Part shown: positions 46,133 through 56,439 of the stretch, piece after piece
Numbering within the stretch: position 1 is the first letter of the stretch
How the letters are laid out: each line of letters starts with the position of its first letter
Assembly (NCBI RefSeq): GCF_014284235.1
Contig: NZ_JACOGD010000005.1
Coordinates: 186,001 to 250,000 of the forward strand
Source of the DNA: Cognatundibacterium curvum
GTDB taxonomy: Bacteria > Pseudomonadota > Gammaproteobacteria > Burkholderiales > Burkholderiaceae_D
Length of the DNA: 64,000 nucleotides
Direction of reading: 5' to 3'
Translations under genes and position numbers: made by a program
The notes under the pieces: generated by a model
What the model was told of the DNA's origin: nothing
What the model saw: only the letters and a program-made list of their open reading frames with translations
Database searches by the model: none

Positions 46133-46198
46133 AGTCCGTGCCATTGTGCTTGAGATGGCGCGTGAAAAATGAGCCGACCCTGGTGTGCCTGACGCAGG

Positions 46199-46990
46199 CT
46201 AAGCGGACTGCATGGCTGTGTCCTGAAGCGCTTTGGGATCGCTGAACTTATAGCGTTCACTCAGTTTACCAAGCTCACCAAGCTCATTGAGCTCTCCAAG
46301 TTCAATCAGCCTGATGCGCGTGGCTGTAGAGTGGGCAGGGAGTGCGATGGCGACGTGGTGCGCATCCCGTATGCGATGCATGACTTGCCAATGCTGTTCC
46401 TGCAGGCTGCAGCTGTAAGTCTGATCGCCTATGCGCTTCAGTCGCAAGCTGTTGAGGGGAAGGGACAGGCCGAATCCTGCACACTTGCTGACGGCCTCCT
46501 TCATGCTCCAGAGCGCGATGAAGCGGGTCGCTGTGGAACCTTCCTGCCATGCCAGATCATCGTGAGGATGCGCGACAGACGGCAGCAGGCTTAGATAATC
46601 TAGCGGCTTGCTTTGCTCAACATCGATGCCGACTGCATGCGTATGACAGAAGGCGAGGGCGACCCAATCGCCGCTATGCGAGATATTGAACTGTAAGTTC
46701 TCCCCGCTCAGACCGGGCTTGCCGTTGGAATTTGTTTGAAATTTCAGCTGTGCGGGGGCTTTGTTGAGCAGCTTAGCCAGGATCTCGCGTTTCAGACTAT
46801 GTGCGAGTAAGTGCCTTTGTTTGTCCGCCGCAAACACATAGGCATGATAGCGGGTTTGCTCTGCCTCATCTAAGTAGGCCAGCTTCATCTGTGCTGCCAA
46901 CTGACGTCTGGCCAGCACCACGAGAACTTCATCTTTGCCGATGTGCAGTTTGCCAGGCAGCTGTCGCATTGCGAAGGCGGTGACTGGCAT
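46199..46990 (-). CDS. Sfp-type 4'-phosphopantetheinyl transferase of the siderophore locus
   Basis: A 263-residue Sfp/EntD-class enzyme that loads the phosphopantetheine arm on carrier domains of EntB and the NRPS. Family motifs are FNISHSGDWVALAF, the Mg-binding VGIDVEQSK, and WSMKEAVSKCAG. ATG 46990 follows GGGAGGATAAGAAT and is preferred over an upstream frame extension. Near the C-terminus is a short repetitive stretch (ELGELNELGELGKLSE). It is divergent from the TonB receptor across the Fur box, so both should respond to iron. Confidence 0.93.
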   Translation of the reverse strand: MPVTAFAMRQLPGKLHIGKDEVLVVLARRQLAAQMKLAYLDEAEQTRYHAYVFAADKQRHLLAHSLKREILAKLLNKAPAQLKFQTNSNGKPGLSGENLQFNISHSGDWVALAFCHTHAVGIDVEQSKPLDYLSLLPSVAHPHDDLAWQEGSTATRFIALWSMKEAVSKCAGFGLSLPLNSLRLKRIGDQTYSCSLQEQHWQVMHRIRDAHHVAIALPAHSTATRIRLIELGELNELGELGKLSERYKFSDPKALQDTAMQSA

Positions 46991-47084
46991 ATTCTTATCC
47001 TCCCTCTGTTTCATGCTTAAAGCACGCATGCGGTTGACCTTGTTTCTGGGAACAATTAATTATTTCACAAAGTATTTGCAAACA

Positions 47085-47107
47085 CAAATGAGAATCAGTA
47101 TCATTTG
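47085..47107. promoter_or_regulatory. Fur box between PPTase and TonB receptor genes
   Basis: A near-palindrome with arms CAAATGAgAAT and GTATCATTTG around CA matches the Fur consensus of inverted GATAAT-type repeats. It lies 34 bases upstream of the receptor start codon and about 95 bases upstream of the PPTase start. Iron-bound Fur at this site should repress both directions. Confidence 0.85.
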
Positions 47108-47140
47108 CGTTTATTGATCTTATTGTTACCGAGGAAAGAA

Positions 47141-49081
47141 ATGTCATTTGCAAAGAAAATCCTGGCCCTGGCAATTGCAAGTATAGGGACGCAATCCGCG
47201 CTGGCAGTTGAGGCTGCAGATTCAGCAGACGGTTCTGTGGTGGTGGTCACGGCGACCTTGCGTGCCCATACCATAGCGGCGGCGCCAGCATTTACCACCG
47301 TCGTGACCGAGGATGATATTGCCAAGTCACCGGTGAACAGTCTGGCTGACCTGTTACGTGAAACGGTGGGCGTGAATAACATGACCGACGGCACTGGCCG
47401 CGATGAAATTCAGATCCGTGGCCTGGGTGGCAAATACACGCTGATGCTGCTCAATGGCAGACGGGTTTCTTCTTCCGGTGTGTTGTGGCGTGGCGGTGAT
47501 TTCGATTTCAGTTCTATTCCTTTGAACAGCATCAAGCGCGTGGAAATTGTGCGTGGTCCTATGGCTGCGCTGTACGGCTCGGATGCGATCGGTGGTGTGG
47601 TCAACATCATTACCAAAGAACCGGGCAAGCAATGGATAGGCAGTGTCAGCAGCGAATACCGTCGCATCGCCTCGGGTACAAATGGGGATCAGTATCGTCT
47701 TGGTGCTTCCACCTCTGGTGCCATCAATGACAAGCTGAGCCTGTCCATCAGTGGCGAAATGTATGATCGTCAGCCTTGGTTTTCTGATGCCGATCCAATT
47801 CACGCACCACGTCTTGAGCAAAAACGTTCGCAGAATCTGATGACGACCGCCACCTGGAAATTGTCGGAAACGCAGACCCTGGATATCGACTTTGGCTACA
47901 ACAAAGACAAACGTCCGTATGGCATGTACTACTACGCCTATTTCCCGCAATGGAACTATGAAGCTAAGGATTACCGTGAGCAGGAAATCACCCGCAATAC
48001 CTACGGTCTGAACCACAAGGCCAGTTGGGACTGGGGTACGACCACGGCCTATGTCAGTCGTGAATCTGCCAGCATTGATGATTTCAATTCACGCTATAAC
48101 AAGCCGCAGCAACGATTCATCAAAGAAGAAAATACTTACGCCAAGCTGTATGCCAATACCAATTTTGGCATCAATGCGATGACCGTCGGTTTTGATTTCC
48201 GCGATCAGAAAATTTCTGACATGGTCTATAAAAGCGGTGGTGTCAGTACCCGTACTTCTGCCTTGTTTGCCGAAGATGAAATCAATTTGCTCAAGGGCCT
48301 GAACCTGACACTGGGCGGACGTTTTGATAAGAACGATGCGTTTGGCAATCACTTCTCACCTAAGACTTACCTGACCTATCAGGCCAACGATGCAGTCACG
48401 GTCAAAGGCGGTATCACCAAAGGTTTTAAAGCACCGGATGCGTATCAAATCACGAAAGAATACAGCGTGGTCAGTTGTGGCGGTAAATGCTTCCTGGCCG
48501 GTAATCCAAACTTGTCGCCGGAAAAAAGCACCAACTATGAAATCGGTGTGGAAGTGCATCAGAAAGCCTGGAACTTCACCGCTGTCGTGTTTAAAAATGA
48601 ACTCGATAACATGATCGTCTCTCTCTATGATGCCGCTGGTCCTTCGCGCAAATGGGCGAATGTGGCCAAAGCCAAGACCCGTGGGCTGGAATTGCAGGCG
48701 GATGTGGAGCTGGGTTCCGGTGTGTCGGTGGCGGGCAATCTGACGCATCTGAAGGCGGAATACATCGATGAAAACGGCAAGCTCAGCAAGCTCGATAATC
48801 GTCCGGAAAACATGCTCAACGTCAGCCTGAATTGGAAAGCGACGGATAATCTGCAAACCACGCTGGCTGCCAATTACGTGGGTAAGCAATACTTCGAGGG
48901 CAATGACTTGCCAGCTTATACGCGCTATGACGCGACCTTCGCCGCTAAGCTCAACAAGAACACGACCTTGCGTTTTGGTGTGAAAAATCTGACTAATGTC
49001 AGCCTGGAAGAGAAAAACAAAAACTTCCAGACCTTTGAACTGGGCCGCAATTACTACGTCAGCGCGACCTATGCATTCTAA
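47141..49081 (+). CDS. TonB-dependent siderophore receptor
   Basis: A 646-residue outer-membrane receptor. The signal peptide is MSFAKKILALAIASIGTQSALA in its first 22 residues. A TonB box-like VVVVTAT follows, then a plug domain (about 45-155: SLADLLRETVGVNNM, RGPMAALYGSDAIGGVVNI) and a 22-strand barrel ending in the terminal Phe of YYVSATYAF. It resembles the FepA/CirA class that binds catecholates. GAGGAAAGAA before ATG 47141 decides the start; the upstream frame extension runs through the Fur box. It is probably the first gene of the siderophore operon. Confidence 0.93.
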   Translation: MSFAKKILALAIASIGTQSALAVEAADSADGSVVVVTATLRAHTIAAAPAFTTVVTEDDIAKSPVNSLADLLRETVGVNNMTDGTGRDEIQIRGLGGKYTLMLLNGRRVSSSGVLWRGGDFDFSSIPLNSIKRVEIVRGPMAALYGSDAIGGVVNIITKEPGKQWIGSVSSEYRRIASGTNGDQYRLGASTSGAINDKLSLSISGEMYDRQPWFSDADPIHAPRLEQKRSQNLMTTATWKLSETQTLDIDFGYNKDKRPYGMYYYAYFPQWNYEAKDYREQEITRNTYGLNHKASWDWGTTTAYVSRESASIDDFNSRYNKPQQRFIKEENTYAKLYANTNFGINAMTVGFDFRDQKISDMVYKSGGVSTRTSALFAEDEINLLKGLNLTLGGRFDKNDAFGNHFSPKTYLTYQANDAVTVKGGITKGFKAPDAYQITKEYSVVSCGGKCFLAGNPNLSPEKSTNYEIGVEVHQKAWNFTAVVFKNELDNMIVSLYDAAGPSRKWANVAKAKTRGLELQADVELGSGVSVAGNLTHLKAEYIDENGKLSKLDNRPENMLNVSLNWKATDNLQTTLAANYVGKQYFEGNDLPAYTRYDATFAAKLNKNTTLRFGVKNLTNVSLEEKNKNFQTFELGRNYYVSATYAF

Positions 49082-49393
49082 AAACGTATAAGCCAGCGGT
49101 GGCGGTGTGCTGCACATGCGCGCGCTGCCACCGCCTTAGCCACATCAAGTCATCATCGTCAACATCGTAACAAGTGGTCAGGACATGGAGCAATTCACTC
49201 CACAGTCCTGACTGCCAATAATTTGCTAACTCCATCACACACCAACAGCCACAGGCTGAAGGCGACTGAGGAGCAGGACTATCCCGCAAAACGCGGAGCG
49301 AGCCAGCGTAGCGCCAGCCAATGAAATGCTTAGATTTTCAGTGTGAGCACTGAGAGCGTAGCGATATTTTTTAAGGCTAGTGAGGATATGAGC
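49082..49393. other. Intergenic region between receptor and entC, with two hairpins
   Basis: About 310 bases. A stem GCGGTGGC / GCCACCGC (49096-49134) and a longer hairpin GTCAGGAC-A-TGGAG / CTCCA-CA-GTCCTGAC (49177-49212) occur before the entC start. Neither is followed by a T run, so they look like processing or stability elements and not strong terminators. I saw no second Fur box. Confidence 0.55.
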
Positions 49394-50665
49394 ATGCTTG
49401 CATTTCCATCCGGCGCACGCAAAGACGAACACGGCGCCAATACAGAATCAGCGGTATTTCAATTCATGTCAGCGCATCGCTGTGTGCGCGCGACTGGCGT
49501 AGCAGAATGGATCACCATGCCAGCCCGGGCTGAGGGGCGTGAACCCGCGCAGTTTCAGGCTCATGTCCAGGCCGCACTGGAACGTGCCCGTAGCAGGGGT
49601 ATAGCACATCCCATCGTGATCGGTGCGCTTCCATTTGATCTGAGGCAGCCTGTCAGTCTGGCCATTCCACAGACGGTTGAATTTTTTAAACGTCAGGATC
49701 AGCCTGCTGTTGCACAGTCAACGCAGACAAATTTGCCGCAAGCGACTTACGCACGCAGCGTGCCGGAAGAAATCCGCTTCCGGCAAGGCGTGCAACAGGC
49801 GATTGCAAACTTTCATTTCAGCGATATCCGTAAAGTGGTGCTGTCACGCCTGCTCGAAGTCGGACTGGCGGAGAATATCGATCCGGCTCAGCTCTTTGCG
49901 CGTTTGTTAGCGCAAAATCCGGTCGGCTATCAATTCCGTATGCGCACAGCGAACGGCGCTGAACTGATCGGTGCGAGTCCGGAACTACTGCTCAGGAAGC
50001 ATGCGGGCCGTATTTATTCCAATCCGCTGGCGGGCTCGGCACGGCGTCAGGCCACGCCCGCGCTGGATCAACAAGTCAGCCAGGATTTGCTGCACTCAGA
50101 CAAAGACTTGTATGAGCACAGCCTGGTCATCGAAGACCTGCAGCGCGTTATGCAAACTCTGTGCAGTGAGCTGACGGTGCCAGCGACACCATCCTTAATC
50201 AGCACCGCGTCGATGTGGCATTTGTCGACAGCAATTGAAGGCATTCCGGCCGATCCCGCCATGTCAGTGCTGGAACTCGCCTGTCAGCTACATCCTACGC
50301 CCGCCCTGTGTGGCTATCCAACCCAGCTGGCACGCAAACTGATCAGCCTGGTTGAACCGTTTGAACGTGGTTTGTTTGGCGGCATGGTGGGTTGGTGTGA
50401 TGCTGAGGGCGAGGGCGAGTGGGCGGTCAGCATACGTTGTGGACTGGTGCAGGAAAAGCAGGTGCAGTTATTTGCCGGTGCCGGCATCGTGGCCGCATCC
50501 TGTCCTGAATCTGAATGGGCAGAAACGCAGGCGAAATTGCAAACCATGCTCAATGCTTTAGGCATAGACATACAGCCGGCAGAAAAGCACAGCGCAGCAC
50601 AACAACAAACTCAGCAACAAACTCAGCAACAGCAGCCGCAAGCGGCGGATGAGGTGCTGGTATGA
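49394..50665 (+). CDS. entC: Isochorismate synthase
   Basis: A 423-residue chorismate-binding enzyme that converts chorismate to isochorismate, the first step of DHB synthesis. It has [43 protein letters not shown] in part, and the C-terminal [21 protein letters not shown] region. ATG 49394 is eight bases after GAGG; ATG 49388 is only two bases from it. A Gln-rich tail (about 14 Gln) comes from two exact 12-base repeats at 50603-50626. Its stop overlaps the entE start by four bases. Confidence 0.93.
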   Translation: MLAFPSGARKDEHGANTESAVFQFMSAHRCVRATGVAEWITMPARAEGREPAQFQAHVQAALERARSRGIAHPIVIGALPFDLRQPVSLAIPQTVEFFKRQDQPAVAQSTQTNLPQATYARSVPEEIRFRQGVQQAIANFHFSDIRKVVLSRLLEVGLAENIDPAQLFARLLAQNPVGYQFRMRTANGAELIGASPELLLRKHAGRIYSNPLAGSARRQATPALDQQVSQDLLHSDKDLYEHSLVIEDLQRVMQTLCSELTVPATPSLISTASMWHLSTAIEGIPADPAMSVLELACQLHPTPALCGYPTQLARKLISLVEPFERGLFGGMVGWCDAEGEGEWAVSIRCGLVQEKQVQLFAGAGIVAASCPESEWAETQAKLQTMLNALGIDIQPAEKHSAAQQQTQQQTQQQQPQAADEVLV

Positions 50666-52329
50666 GTGCAGAGATTTCCCGCAAACCGCTGCTTCCTTTC
50701 AGCCGCTGGCCCAGTGATCTGGCCAGACATTATCGGCAACAGGCTTACTGGCTGGACCTGCCATTGACCGACATCCTGCAGCGTCAGGCGGCGTCACAGC
50801 CTGAGCATATCGCCGTCATTTGCGGTGAGCGCCAATATAGCTATCGTCAACTCAACGATGATGCGGAACGACTTGCACGTGTCCTGCATCAACGCGGACT
50901 TGGCCCCGGCGATACCGCCCTGGTGCAATTACCCAATGTGGCAGAGTTTTACATCGTCTTTTTTGCGCTGCTCAAGGCAGGCATTGCACCGGTCAATGCC
51001 TTATTCAGCCATCAGCGACTTGAGCTTTCTTCTTATGCCAGTCAATTACAACCCAGCTTGCTGATTGCCTCAGCGCGGCATCAGTTGTTTACCGATGCTG
51101 GATTCAGCAATGAACTGCGGACCGAGATACCGGCATTGCGCAATATCGTGATACTGGGCGCGACGGACTATGCGGAAGATTTAGCCGACCTGATCAGTCA
51201 GCAGAGTGACACCGTTAACGCCATGCAGACGACGCCTGCGGATGAAGTTGCATTTTTCCAGCTATCAGGTGGCAGCACTGGTACGCCTAAGCTGATACCG
51301 CGTACTCACAATGACTACTATTACAGTGTGCGGCGCAGTGCCGAAATCTGCGCACTCAGCCCTGCCACACGCTATCTGTGCGCGCTGCCAGCCGGGCACA
51401 ATTATTTGCTCAGTTCGCCCGGCAGTCTGGGGGTGTTCTATGTCGGAGGTACTGTGGTACTGGCATTGGACCCGGAGCCAGTGCGCTGCTTCGCGCTGAT
51501 CGCACAGCATCAGGTCAACATGGCAGCACTGGTGCCATCCGCAGTGATTTTATGGCTGCAGGCCGCAGCGGGCAGGCAACAGCAATTGCGGTCTTTGCGC
51601 TTACTGCAAGTCGGTGGCGCCAGCTTTGCAGAAGCCCTGGCCAGACGTGTTCCGGCTGAACTGGGCTGTCAGCTGCAACAGGTGTTTGGCATGGCAGAAG
51701 GCTTGGTGAATTACACCAGACTGGATGACAGCGAAGACAAAATTTTTACCAGCCAGGGCCGTCCTATGTGCCCGGATGACGAAGTGTTGGTGGTGGATCA
51801 GGATGGCGTAGCGGTGGCTGATGGCGAAACAGGGCTGTTGCTGACGCGTGGCCCCTACACCTTCCGTGGCTACTATCAGGCACCCGAACACAATCTGCAA
51901 GTCATCAATGCCAATGGCTTTTATGCGTCCGGTGATCTGGTGCAAAAAACGGCGGACGGCTATTTGCGCGTGGTTGGCCGCGTCAAGGATCAGATTAATC
52001 GTGGCGGTGAAAAAATCGCTGCTGAAGAAATCGAGAATTTACTACTGAAGCATCCCGCAATTGTGCAAGCCGCTTTGATCTCGATTCCGGATGCTGCACT
52101 CGGTGAAAAAAGCTGCGCCTGCATCGTGGTCAGCGACAGCACGCTGCGTGCCGTCAGTTTGCGCCAGTATCTGCGCGAGCAAGGCGTGGCCGATTTCAAA
52201 TTGCCTGACCGTTTTCAAATTCTTGAACGTTTGCCGCTGACGGCGGTAGGAAAGACCGATAAACAAAGCCTGCGTGCGCATCTGCACGCAGGATTAGCAC
52301 AGGGCAAAGCCCTTGCCGCCCAGGTCTGA
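50662..52329 (+). CDS. entE: 2,3-Dihydroxybenzoate-AMP ligase
   Basis: A 555-residue adenylating enzyme that activates DHB and transfers it to the EntB carrier domain. The P-loop-like motif is [19 protein letters not shown], the core is [11 protein letters not shown], and the hinge region is [19 protein letters not shown]. The aryl-acid specificity region [17 protein letters not shown] fits the DHB/salicylate group. It is coupled to entC by an ATGA overlap. Confidence 0.95.
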   Translation: MSAEISRKPLLPFSRWPSDLARHYRQQAYWLDLPLTDILQRQAASQPEHIAVICGERQYSYRQLNDDAERLARVLHQRGLGPGDTALVQLPNVAEFYIVFFALLKAGIAPVNALFSHQRLELSSYASQLQPSLLIASARHQLFTDAGFSNELRTEIPALRNIVILGATDYAEDLADLISQQSDTVNAMQTTPADEVAFFQLSGGSTGTPKLIPRTHNDYYYSVRRSAEICALSPATRYLCALPAGHNYLLSSPGSLGVFYVGGTVVLALDPEPVRCFALIAQHQVNMAALVPSAVILWLQAAAGRQQQLRSLRLLQVGGASFAEALARRVPAELGCQLQQVFGMAEGLVNYTRLDDSEDKIFTSQGRPMCPDDEVLVVDQDGVAVADGETGLLLTRGPYTFRGYYQAPEHNLQVINANGFYASGDLVQKTADGYLRVVGRVKDQINRGGEKIAAEEIENLLLKHPAIVQAALISIPDAALGEKSCACIVVSDSTLRAVSLRQYLREQGVADFKLPDRFQILERLPLTAVGKTDKQSLRAHLHAGLAQGKALAAQV

Positions 52330-52361
52330 ACTGAACTGAATTTATACCCAAAGAGCTAGCC

Positions 52362-53252
52362 ATGTCGATTCCAGTGATACCGTTTTACACCCTGCCATCT
52401 GCCCATGATTTACCTGCAAACCGTGTGCAGTGGAAACCAGATGCCACGCGGGCAGTTTTGCTGATCCATGATATGCAGGAATATTTTCTGCGCTTTTATG
52501 GCACAGATAATCCACTGGTACATGAACTGATTGCGAATATCAGCGCCATCCGGCGTTGGGCCAAAGCGGCGGGTATTCCTGTCGTGTACACCGCTCAGCC
52601 TGCAGAACAAAATCCACTAGACCGCGCGCTGCTGAATGATATGTGGGGACCTGGCCTGACGAAGGCTGATCCGGCCCTGAAAGCGGTGGTCGCTGCGCTC
52701 CAGCCTGAGGCTGACGATACCGTCCTGGTCAAGTGGCGCTATAGCGCATTTCAACGCTCATCCCTGCAGCAACTGATGCAGGAGTGGCAGCGTGACCAGT
52801 TACTGATCGTCGGCGTGTATGCACACATCGGCTGTATGACGACTGCGCTCGATGCATTCATGCGTGATATCCAGCCCTTTATGATCAGCGACGGCGTGGC
52901 CGATTTCACAGAACAGGAACATCACATGGCATTGAGTTATGTGGCGGGCCGATGTGGTGCTGTGCTCAGCATGGCGCAGCTACTGGACACCTCTGTGTCA
53001 ACAGCCTCGCCTGCGCACCCTGTGATGAATCGCGAACAGCTCAGACAACTCTTGCTCAGCTATATCGATGAAGGCGAAAGTGAATTCGCGGATGATGACA
53101 ATCTGATGGACTACGGTCTGGACTCAGTGCAGGTGATGAGTCTGGTGGCGGAATGGGAGAAATATGGCATCAAGGTGACATTTGAAGAGTTAGCCAGAAA
53201 GCCTAGCCTGAACGCATGGTGGACGCTTTACTCGCAAAAGCAGGCAGCGTGA
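52362..53252 (+). CDS. entB: Bifunctional isochorismatase / aryl carrier protein
   Basis: A 296-residue EntB. The isochorismatase domain (1-210) has [11 protein letters not shown], the [10 protein letters not shown] lysine and [16 protein letters not shown]. The aryl carrier domain (about 215-290) has the phosphopantetheine site [10 protein letters not shown] with Ser255. It hydrolyses isochorismate to dihydro-DHB and then carries DHB for the NRPS. The gene lies 32 bases after entE. Confidence 0.96.
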   Translation: MSIPVIPFYTLPSAHDLPANRVQWKPDATRAVLLIHDMQEYFLRFYGTDNPLVHELIANISAIRRWAKAAGIPVVYTAQPAEQNPLDRALLNDMWGPGLTKADPALKAVVAALQPEADDTVLVKWRYSAFQRSSLQQLMQEWQRDQLLIVGVYAHIGCMTTALDAFMRDIQPFMISDGVADFTEQEHHMALSYVAGRCGAVLSMAQLLDTSVSTASPAHPVMNREQLRQLLLSYIDEGESEFADDDNLMDYGLDSVQVMSLVAEWEKYGIKVTFEELARKPSLNAWWTLYSQKQAA

Positions 53253-53262
53253 GGAGCTTACT

Positions 53263-54096
53263 ATGATGCGTGCAACGCCGGAGCAGGTGGCCAAGGCTCC
53301 GCTTCCCAAGCAGGCACCGCCGCCGCGTCTGCAGTTTGAGGGCCAGCAAGTCTGGGTCACCGGTGCCGGGCGGGGTATAGGCTATCAGATCGCCATGACC
53401 TTCCGTCAGCTGGGTGCGAGGGTGGTCGGTCTGGATCGTCATTTCGAAAGTGAACTGGGTACACAGGAGGGCAAGCGTTATCCGTTTAAAACAGTGGTGC
53501 TGGATATTACGGATCGCGTCGAGGTCGCGCGTGTCTGTCAACAGCTATTGCTGGAAATGCCGCGTCTGGATGTACTGGTCAATGCCGCTGGCATCTTGCG
53601 TCTGGGCTTGCTGGAAACCCTGACGCTGGATGACTGGAAGAGCAGTTTCGATATCAATGTCAGCGGTGTGTTTTATCTGCTGTCTCAACTCATGCCGCAA
53701 TTTAAGCAGCAAGCGTCCGGTTGTATTGTGAACCTCGCTTCCAATGCTGCCCATGTGCCGCGTATGAATATGAGTGCCTATTGTGCGTCCAAATCCGCCC
53801 TGGTCAGCCTCAGTCATTGCGTTGCGCTGGAGCTGGCTGAATATGGAGTGCGCTGCAATCTGGTCTCTCCCGGATCGACCGACACGCCCATGCTGCGCGC
53901 CATGCTGCCCAGCGAAGCGAGTATGCAGCGAACCATAGAGGGTTTGCCTGAGCAATACAAGCTGGGCATTCCTTTAAAAAAAATTGCGACCCCCAGAGAA
54001 ATCGCCAACACCGTGGTTTTCCTTGCCTCCGATCTGGCCAGTCATATCACCATGCAGGATCTGGTGGTGGATGGCGGTGCGACGCTGGCTGCGTGA
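53263..54096 (+). CDS. entA: 2,3-Dihydro-2,3-dihydroxybenzoate dehydrogenase
   Basis: A 277-residue short-chain dehydrogenase. The NAD loop is [13 protein letters not shown], followed by [11 protein letters not shown] and the YCASK catalytic pair. It oxidises dihydro-DHB to DHB. The protein has about 25 extra N-terminal residues rich in Pro and Lys compared with E. coli EntA. It begins ten bases after entB. Confidence 0.94.
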   Translation: MMRATPEQVAKAPLPKQAPPPRLQFEGQQVWVTGAGRGIGYQIAMTFRQLGARVVGLDRHFESELGTQEGKRYPFKTVVLDITDRVEVARVCQQLLLEMPRLDVLVNAAGILRLGLLETLTLDDWKSSFDINVSGVFYLLSQLMPQFKQQASGCIVNLASNAAHVPRMNMSAYCASKSALVSLSHCVALELAEYGVRCNLVSPGSTDTPMLRAMLPSEASMQRTIEGLPEQYKLGIPLKKIATPREIANTVVFLASDLASHITMQDLVVDGGATLAA

Positions 54097-54195
54097 TGCA
54101 GGAACAGATGACTCAGTGAATTGCGAGCAGCTGGTTCTGGCGCTTTATCACCCGTGCCGTATTGGATAACAAATTTTCGTTTTAGTACCTGGATC

Positions 54196-54474
54196 ATGAA
54201 ACTACTCTTTTTACTCCTCACCGTGACGGCTTGTGCGCTACTGTATCTGAGCCATCGTCATCAGGCATGGTTAGCGCAACCTTTGCCGCCGACACCCTGG
54301 CGCTATGCAGGCATTGCTCTGTTATTGCTGGCACCCGTGGTGGGTGCGCAGGCTTATAGCACCGCTGCCTCGGTGTTTGCCTGGCTGGTCATCAGTATGC
54401 TGACACTCAGCTTGCTGCCATTTTTTTCTCTGATTTTTTTACTGTTTGCGAAGAAGGCTGAACATGGATGCTAA
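54196..54474 (+). CDS. DUF3325 family small membrane protein
   Basis: A 92-residue protein with three hydrophobic segments. Its N-terminal LLYLSHRHQAWL matches the conserved His region of DUF3325 proteins that occur in iron-uptake loci beside PepSY proteins. It may assist reduction or transport of iron; the mechanism is unknown. The frame is open upstream to 54121, but ATG 54196 opens directly on the membrane segment. It overlaps the next gene by 11 bases. Confidence 0.75.
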   Translation: MKLLFLLLTVTACALLYLSHRHQAWLAQPLPPTPWRYAGIALLLLAPVVGAQAYSTAASVFAWLVISMLTLSLLPFFSLIFLLFAKKAEHGC

Positions 54475-54805
54475 TGCCAGCCCGGCTGCAGTCAAGCCGC
54501 AAAAAAAGCCCGCTATCCATCCTGACTGGTGGAGCAAAACCTTAGCTGGTGCAGTGTTGGGGCTGACACTGGCATTCGCTGTCTGCGGGTTGTTTGCCTG
54601 GTGGGGGCCAGGCGGTATCAGCGCACCGAACAAGGTTCAGTTCGTGATGTGGATGATCACGCCGCTATGGCTGGTGATCTTTAGTCTGGTCTATCTGTTT
54701 CGCACGGGTATGCTGGCCGTACTTTGGCTGCTGGCGGCCAATCTGCTTGCTTACCTGTTGTTGTGGATCTCCCGTGGAATGCCTGTTCTCTTGTCTTTAT
54801 CATGA
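54464..54805 (+). CDS. Small membrane protein of the iron-uptake module, DUF3649-like position
   Basis: A 113-residue protein with three hydrophobic segments (about residues 30-52, 62-82 and 86-106) after a basic N-terminus (VKPQKKPAIHPDWWSKTL). No exact family is asserted, but its place between DUF3325 and PepSY genes is that of DUF3649-type iron-uptake proteins. ATG 54464 follows GAAGG. It overlaps the PepSY gene by four bases. Confidence 0.65.
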   Translation: MDANASPAAVKPQKKPAIHPDWWSKTLAGAVLGLTLAFAVCGLFAWWGPGGISAPNKVQFVMWMITPLWLVIFSLVYLFRTGMLAVLWLLAANLLAYLLLWISRGMPVLLSLS

Positions 54806-56439
54806 AAATTCGTAGCGATATTCTTCGTATCTATCAGTCCTTACATACCTGGGTCGGTATCACGACCGGTATGTTGTTATTCATCGGTTTTTTTGCCGGT
54901 GCCCTGACCATGTTCAAGCAACCACTGGATCGCTGGATCAGCCCGCCAGCCAGCCATGGCGCGTCCGCGCCGGTTGCGATGAATCCTGCCCAACTGGATG
55001 AACTGGTGCGCGCTATGCTGCAACAGCGTCCGGAAGCACGTCAGGAATTTACTTTGCATCTGACGCAGCAGGAAAACATCGCTGCGCCACTGAGCTGGAC
55101 TGGCAGCGAAAGCGGGCATGAGCTGGATTTGTCCGCGCAACGCTGGCTGGGCACGCTGAATGAAGTGGGGCAATTCACTGCGCGTGCCGAAACACCTTCG
55201 CTGCTGGCCGAGCTGATCGATATGCTGCATCGTACTGCCGGTATCCCCGGAACACTGGGCGATGAGTATCTGGGTACCTATCTGATGGGTATCGCCGGTG
55301 CCATGTATTTTCTGGCGCTGGTGTCAGGTGTGATCTTGTTATTGCCTACCCTGGTCAAGGATTTTTTTGCGCTGCGACCCGGCAAAAACCGCAAGCGCTT
55401 CTGGCTGGATGCCCACAACATCATAGGCATACTCAGCCTGCCGTTTCATGTACTGATCAGTATCACGGTCGTGGTCTTTGCTTTTCATGATTTGTTTTAC
55501 GGCAGTCTGTCGCGCGTGGTGTATGGCGATACGCCGATGTTTACCCGGCCAGCTGTCCATACCAGTGAGACGCACAATGTCGCGAACATGTTGCCGGTCA
55601 GCGCATTGATAGAAAAGCTGCAGCAGGCAGCACCGGATGCCCGTCTGCAGGAAATCCTGTTCATGGGGCTGGAGGGGCCACGCCCTGTGGCGCGCGCCGC
55701 CCTGCTGAGTCCTGAATATTTGGTACAGGGGCCGCAGGCCGCCTATGTACTGATACAGCCTTACACTGGACAAGTGATCGATACCAGCATGTTACCGGGT
55801 CAGGGCAATGTCTGGAGTGCGCTGACTATTCCATTCTTTTCCCTGCATTTCGGCAGCTTCGGTGGTGACCTGATGCGCTGGGTGTACTTTGTGTTTGGTC
55901 TCAGCGGTGCGTTTCTGTTCTATTCCGGAAATTTGCTGTGGGTGGAAAAACGTCGCAAAAACCAACAAGCTAAGCAGCAATCTAACCAGCAAGCGAATCA
56001 GCCTGCTGTGATCCAGTCGCGCGCTACACGATGGATGGCTGCGGCAACGGTAGGTGTGTGCCTGGGCGCGATAGCAGCTGTGTGTTTCACCATGGTTGCC
56101 GGCAAGCTGATGCATGCCTGGGTCAGCCATATCAACCATGCTTATCTGGCCGTGTATTACAGCGTTTTTGTGGCGGCACTGAGTTGGGGATTCTGGCGCG
56201 GTGCGGCGCGTGCAGCGGTGGATTTGCTGGCTGTGTGCAGCATCGCCGCGCTGGCGATACCGCTGACCAGCCTGATGGCATGGCTGCTGCCCGGTTCCGG
56301 CGTGTGGATGCATCTGAGTCTGGCCAGCCTCAGCGTTGATCTGGTCGGTTTTGTGGCTGCGCTGATGTTTGCCTGGGCATGCTGGCTGACTGCGCGTCGT
56401 GTGCGACATGGCCCCAAAGACAGCGTGTGGGCAGCATGA
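54802..56439 (+). CDS. PepSY-associated TM helix protein, probable ferri-siderophore reductase
   Basis: A 545-residue membrane protein. The PepSY_TM signature opens it: IYQSLHTWVGITTGMLLFIGF with a conserved His, and further membrane segments near 195-215, 230-260 and 370-390, then four to five more after 410. Conserved histidines in LHTWVG and DAHNIIGILSLPFHV suggest haem or iron binding. Such proteins in siderophore operons (PiuB/FsrB-like) reduce ferric siderophores in the membrane. A Gln/Asn-rich linker (QQAKQQSNQQANQ) is present. Coupled to neighbours on both sides. Confidence 0.83.
   Translation: MKIRSDILRIYQSLHTWVGITTGMLLFIGFFAGALTMFKQPLDRWISPPASHGASAPVAMNPAQLDELVRAMLQQRPEARQEFTLHLTQQENIAAPLSWTGSESGHELDLSAQRWLGTLNEVGQFTARAETPSLLAELIDMLHRTAGIPGTLGDEYLGTYLMGIAGAMYFLALVSGVILLLPTLVKDFFALRPGKNRKRFWLDAHNIIGILSLPFHVLISITVVVFAFHDLFYGSLSRVVYGDTPMFTRPAVHTSETHNVANMLPVSALIEKLQQAAPDARLQEILFMGLEGPRPVARAALLSPEYLVQGPQAAYVLIQPYTGQVIDTSMLPGQGNVWSALTIPFFSLHFGSFGGDLMRWVYFVFGLSGAFLFYSGNLLWVEKRRKNQQAKQQSNQQANQPAVIQSRATRWMAAATVGVCLGAIAAVCFTMVAGKLMHAWVSHINHAYLAVYYSVFVAALSWGFWRGAARAAVDLLAVCSIAALAIPLTSLMAWLLPGSGVWMHLSLASLSVDLVGFVAALMFAWACWLTARRVRHGPKDSVWAA

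Noticed and set aside
47354-48016. 220-codon minus-strand frame inside the TonB receptor gene
   Set aside because: Antisense shadow of a well-supported receptor; no ribosome site or family match.
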